Positions 60,311 to 64,000 of a DNA stretch of 64,000 nucleotides are shown piece by piece. Source of the stretch: Jeotgalibacillus proteolyticus (GTDB lineage Bacteria > Bacillota > Bacilli > Bacillales > Jeotgalibacillaceae); contig NZ_PREZ01000003.1 of NCBI RefSeq assembly GCF_002926065.1, positions 498,501-562,500 on the forward strand, in the 5' to 3' direction. Each line of letters starts with the position of its first letter. Positions within the stretch are counted from its first letter, which is position 1. Made by a program: the position numbers and the translations under genes. The notes beneath the pieces are model-generated. The model made no database searches. It saw nothing but the letters and a program-made list of their open reading frames with translations, and was not told where the DNA came from.

Positions 60311-60559
60311 TTATGGAACAGGAGTAAACTCTGGTGCAGGCCTGAAGGTCTCAATTCCTGTAAGAACAATGATCAGCGTCATAAATACAATCGCTCCAAT
60401 ATTGCCGAACTTAAACAGCTTAAACTGCCACTCAGAAAACTCAGGTGTCTCATTGTATCTCCACCTTTGTAAAAATAATATTGCGTCCTCTGGATCGTGC
60501 AGCCCCCAAATTGCTAGTATGTAAACAGGAATTGAAAAAACGATGACAATAAATAGCAT
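60311..60559 (-). CDS. Small membrane protein (82 aa)
   Basis: Two hydrophobic segments (about 2-18, 53-70) with a soluble loop HDPEDAILFLQRWRYNETPE between. This length and layout (DUF6199-type) appear in Bacillaceae; no function known. AAAGGAG before the ATG. Confidence 0.72.
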   Translation of the reverse strand: MLFIVIVFSIPVYILAIWGLHDPEDAILFLQRWRYNETPEFSEWQFKLFKFGNIGAIVFMTLIIVLTGIETFRPAPEFTPVP

Positions 60560-60585
60560 GGACTCTTACTCCTTTCATAAAGGTT

Positions 60586-61095
60586 TTAGATGTCTCTGCA
60601 ATATCTGACGGTTAAATAAGCTTCTTCTTCTGTATTTGCGTACCCTCTTTTTTCATACAGATAAATAAATCCTCTTGCTTCGTAAAAAGGAATCCCCTTA
60701 CTATTCCCTTTTTGGACCGAGACCCATTGTTTTTGCGCTGAATAAATCTTTTTTTGCTGCAAGGTAAGTGCATGTAACAGCTTTGTTCCGATTCCTTTAT
60801 TTCTTTTTCGGGGATCCAAATACAGGACAAAAACTTCCCCTTCCGTGTTACTGATCATCCCGCCTCCACACGCTCCTGCCACTTGACCTTCCTCAAGAGC
60901 AACAAAGTAACCGCCCCATTCCCGGCTGGATTCCTGAACCTCTCCGGAAATTCTTTCAAAGGTGTAAAATTCTGCAATAATCCGATCAATATATTTTTTT
61001 GAATAGATGCCTTCATACGTATTTCGGTAACCCTCAGAGCAAACCTTTACGATTCCTCCAACATGGCTCTTATCAGCTTTTACAATACGGACCAT
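60586..61095 (-). CDS. GNAT-family N-acetyltransferase
   Basis: 169 residues; acetyl-CoA loop LDPRKRNKGIGTKLLHALTL at about 90-110, beta-4 VFVLYLDPR, and the closing GFIYLYEKRGY. The substrate is unknown. AAGGAGG site. It precedes the small membrane protein gene by 26 bases. Confidence 0.92.
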   Translation of the reverse strand: MVRIVKADKSHVGGIVKVCSEGYRNTYEGIYSKKYIDRIIAEFYTFERISGEVQESSREWGGYFVALEEGQVAGACGGGMISNTEGEVFVLYLDPRKRNKGIGTKLLHALTLQQKKIYSAQKQWVSVQKGNSKGIPFYEARGFIYLYEKRGYANTEEEAYLTVRYCRDI

Positions 61096-61399
61096 ATATT
61101 GCCTCCTTATTTCCTTTTACTGTATGGTAACATAGTCCATTCGTTCACCATGAAAATAACAGTACAGTTTATACATAAGTTCTCGAAACCGTAACTGCCA
61201 ACTACTCTCTTACATCTTAGATTTTAAATACCTATTACTAGAAAACCAGCTGCTTTCTATATGGATCCTGTAACTTCCACTATTAAACAAACGTTTGATT
61301 ATATGAAAACAATCTAATCTACGCACCATAAGCGTACCCATAATTGCTCGAACACCCCATGACATTTACGCTTAGAAGAAGACAGGAGGTGCGTATTAG
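61096..61399. promoter_or_regulatory. Divergent region with CAAACGTTTG palindrome
   Basis: No gene. A perfect ten-base palindrome (61288-61297), extended as AAACAAACGTTTGATT, lies about 100 bases ahead of the oxidoreductase gene and could be a repressor site. Confidence 0.4.
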
Positions 61400-62890
61400 A
61401 TGGCTAGAAAAGAAATCATTGTCGTTGGAGGCGGAATTGGCGGACTTACTGCCGGCGCCCTTTTAGCACAGGCAGGCTGCCAGGTTACAATCCTTGAGGC
61501 TGCTAGAGAATGGGGCGGCTGCGCCGGGAAATTTCAGCGTAAGGATTTTCTATTTCCATCAGGCGCTACCCTTGGGATGGGGCTTGAAAAAGGCGGCATT
61601 CACGAAAGGATTTTTCGTCATTTAGGGATTAAGGTGGAGGCATGTAAGCTAGATTCTGTCATGCGTGTAAAAGCAGGCGATCAAACCCTCACCTTTCATG
61701 CGGATCGAAGCCGGCACGTACAAGGCTTACAGGAAGCATTTCCTCAGCATAAAGAGAGCATCGCAGACTTTTATCAGGAGATTTATAAAAAAGCGGCACT
61801 TATCCGCCTCTTGATGAAGGAGCTTCCTGTTCTGCCAATCAAAACAGGAAAAGAAGCCTTTTACCTCCTTCGTTCCCTGCATAAAAAGCATACAGTGTTA
61901 GCTCCAGACTTTTTAAAGACGGTCAATTCCCTTTTAAAAAAGCATAAGCTTAATCAATGCATGGGGTTTGTCCGATTTATCGACGGACAGCTCATTGACA
62001 GTATGCAGACAACAAGTAAAGACTGTGCACTTCTAATGGGCGCCCTCGCACTCGATATTTATCACGAAGGTGCTTATTACGTTCAGGGCGGTTTGTATCA
62101 GTTTGCCTATCAATTAGTAGAAGCAGCAGAGCGAAATGGAGCCCAGGCTATTCTCGGCCGCCGCGTCACCTCCATAAAGAAAATCTGTGAACGATATGAA
62201 GTGACAGACCACCGGGGCAAAGTGCGTATGGCTGATCATGTGATCTGTAATGCGCCTGTTCAGTCTCTTCCCGGCTTGATGGACAAAGAACTTTTCGAGG
62301 GGCTTTCTAACAGAACAAAAAGGCGCTCTAGCCAGGAAACATGGGGCACCATGACGCTATATCTATCCTTAAAAGATACGGATCTTCCCAAAGACTTCCC
62401 TCTTTTTCAGCAGCTGATGAATCCGGGAAACAGCAGACATGACGAAGGAAATCATTTATTTTTGTCCCTTTCGCACCCTGAGGACAGAAAACGCGCACCA
62501 GAAGGCTGCCGCACTCTAACTATTAGTACGCATATCAACCTTGAGGGCTGGAAAACAAAAGCTCAATACGATGAAAATAAAAAACGGTACACCGAAAAAA
62601 TACTCAGGGTGATTCGCATCTATTACCCCTCAATTGATAATGCCATCATTGAGCTCTATCCCGGGGCGCCTAAAGCCTGGGAACGATTTACTCTACGGCC
62701 TTCCGGGATGGTTGGAGGATTTCCGCAAACGAGAACCCACTCTCTTTTTTTAAGTCTTTCTCACCGCACACCGCTTAAAAACTTCTGGTTATGCGGAGAC
62801 TCTATTTTTCCTGGAGGTGGTACGATTGGGGTTTCTGTCAGTGGCTACCATTGCTTTCGTTCCATCACAGGAAGACGGCTGATTCAATAG
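61400..62890 (+). CDS. CrtN/CrtI-like FAD-dependent oxidoreductase
   Basis: 496 residues with an N-terminal FAD dinucleotide fold VVGGGIGGLTAGALLAQAG and the phytoene-desaturase-like C-terminal LCGDSIFPGGGTIGVSVSGY. LEAAREWGGCAGKF near 32-45 and GALALDIYHEGAYYVQGGLYQF in the middle support a CrtN-type desaturase or isomerase. No phytoene/squalene synthase gene is present, so it may act on another isoprenoid. AGGAGGTG start site; a palindrome lies upstream. Confidence 0.87.
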   Translation: MARKEIIVVGGGIGGLTAGALLAQAGCQVTILEAAREWGGCAGKFQRKDFLFPSGATLGMGLEKGGIHERIFRHLGIKVEACKLDSVMRVKAGDQTLTFHADRSRHVQGLQEAFPQHKESIADFYQEIYKKAALIRLLMKELPVLPIKTGKEAFYLLRSLHKKHTVLAPDFLKTVNSLLKKHKLNQCMGFVRFIDGQLIDSMQTTSKDCALLMGALALDIYHEGAYYVQGGLYQFAYQLVEAAERNGAQAILGRRVTSIKKICERYEVTDHRGKVRMADHVICNAPVQSLPGLMDKELFEGLSNRTKRRSSQETWGTMTLYLSLKDTDLPKDFPLFQQLMNPGNSRHDEGNHLFLSLSHPEDRKRAPEGCRTLTISTHINLEGWKTKAQYDENKKRYTEKILRVIRIYYPSIDNAIIELYPGAPKAWERFTLRPSGMVGGFPQTRTHSLFLSLSHRTPLKNFWLCGDSIFPGGGTIGVSVSGYHCFRSITGRRLIQ

Positions 62891-62967
62891 AAGAACCGCT
62901 TCTCCCTTCTGTTGAACAACCAGCTTGCTAGAAACAAGAAAGAATTTTACCCCTTTTATAAAAAATT

Positions 62968-62993
62968 GAGCATTTTTACGTGCTCTTTTTTTA
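62968..62993 (+). terminator. Intrinsic terminator of the oxidoreductase gene
   Basis: Weak GAGCA / TGCTC hairpin followed by a long T run. Confidence 0.65.
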
Positions 62994-63001
62994 TTTATAT
63001 A

Positions 63002-63016
63002 TTATAATGATTATAA
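63002..63016. promoter_or_regulatory. Perfect PerR box before katG
   Basis: TTATAATGATTATAA is an exact match to the 7-1-7 PerR consensus. Peroxide stress would release PerR and induce katG. Confidence 0.9.
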
Positions 63017-63048
63017 TGTGAGAAAGATTATCACCTCACTTTTATTAA

Positions 63049-64000
<952 letters not shown>

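Overview
The window is a low-GC, mostly chromosomal stretch of a Bacillaceae-type Firmicute. The evidence is indirect but consistent: strong AGGAGG-like ribosome binding sites throughout, frequent GTG and TTG starts, a SleB/CwlJ-type cell wall hydrolase, DUF2515, YflT-, YfcC- and YtrA-like families, a flotillin, an exact PerR box before katG, a cre box before a malic enzyme gene and sigma-B-like promoters before stress genes. A spore-forming Bacillus relative is likely; I cannot name the species. I see no rRNA, tRNA, CRISPR array, complete insertion sequence or prophage.

Layout. 1-5.7 kb (minus): a SWIM/SNF2 helicase running off the left edge, a HEAT-like protein, an HD phosphohydrolase, an MFS exporter and a small unknown gene. 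5.9-8.8 kb: a GNAT enzyme, an Lrp regulator divergent from a CMD/PNPOx-like pair, and a CPT-like kinase. 8.9-15.2 kb: a six-gene beta-glucoside operon (binding protein, two permeases, LacI regulator, DUF624 protein, GH1 glucosidase) with a readable promoter and two near-identical operators. 15.4-28.4 kb: mostly single genes (DUF2515, YflT, RDD proteins, flotillin, Cu/Zn SOD, transporters, arylamine NAT, M14-like peptidase, wall hydrolase, HAD phosphatase, MFS). 28.5-34.4 kb: a LysR regulator, then a malate module of CitA/DcuS-type sensor kinase, response regulator, malic enzyme and 2-hydroxycarboxylate transporter. 34.6-41.0 kb: AlkC-type glycosylase, small membrane and cupin proteins, LURP-one-like protein, oligopeptidase B, cation exporter. 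41.1-47.1 kb: a TetR-controlled cluster and a tightly coupled three-gene envelope operon. 47.4-52.4 kb: a catabolic cluster of regulator, enolase-superfamily epimerase, YfcC transporter and M20 amidohydrolase. 53-64 kb: hydrolase, cupin, GntR/DUF1648 pair, NAD-binding protein, DinB, TrhO, VOC protein, GNAT, a carotenoid-desaturase-like oxidoreductase and the start of katG.

Two things stand out. First, the 43.1-47.0 kb operon joins a PlsY-like acyltransferase, a GNAT-aminotransferase V fusion and an LtaS-like enzyme whose usual nucleophilic threonine is serine. The three reading frames overlap, and this looks like a dedicated pathway for an unknown envelope lipid or polymer. Second, a structured repeat of about 200 bp occurs in eight copies. 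Every copy abuts the 3' end of a gene, and its right end is an intrinsic-terminator hairpin whose stem pairs covary between copies. Three genes use a stop codon lying inside a copy.
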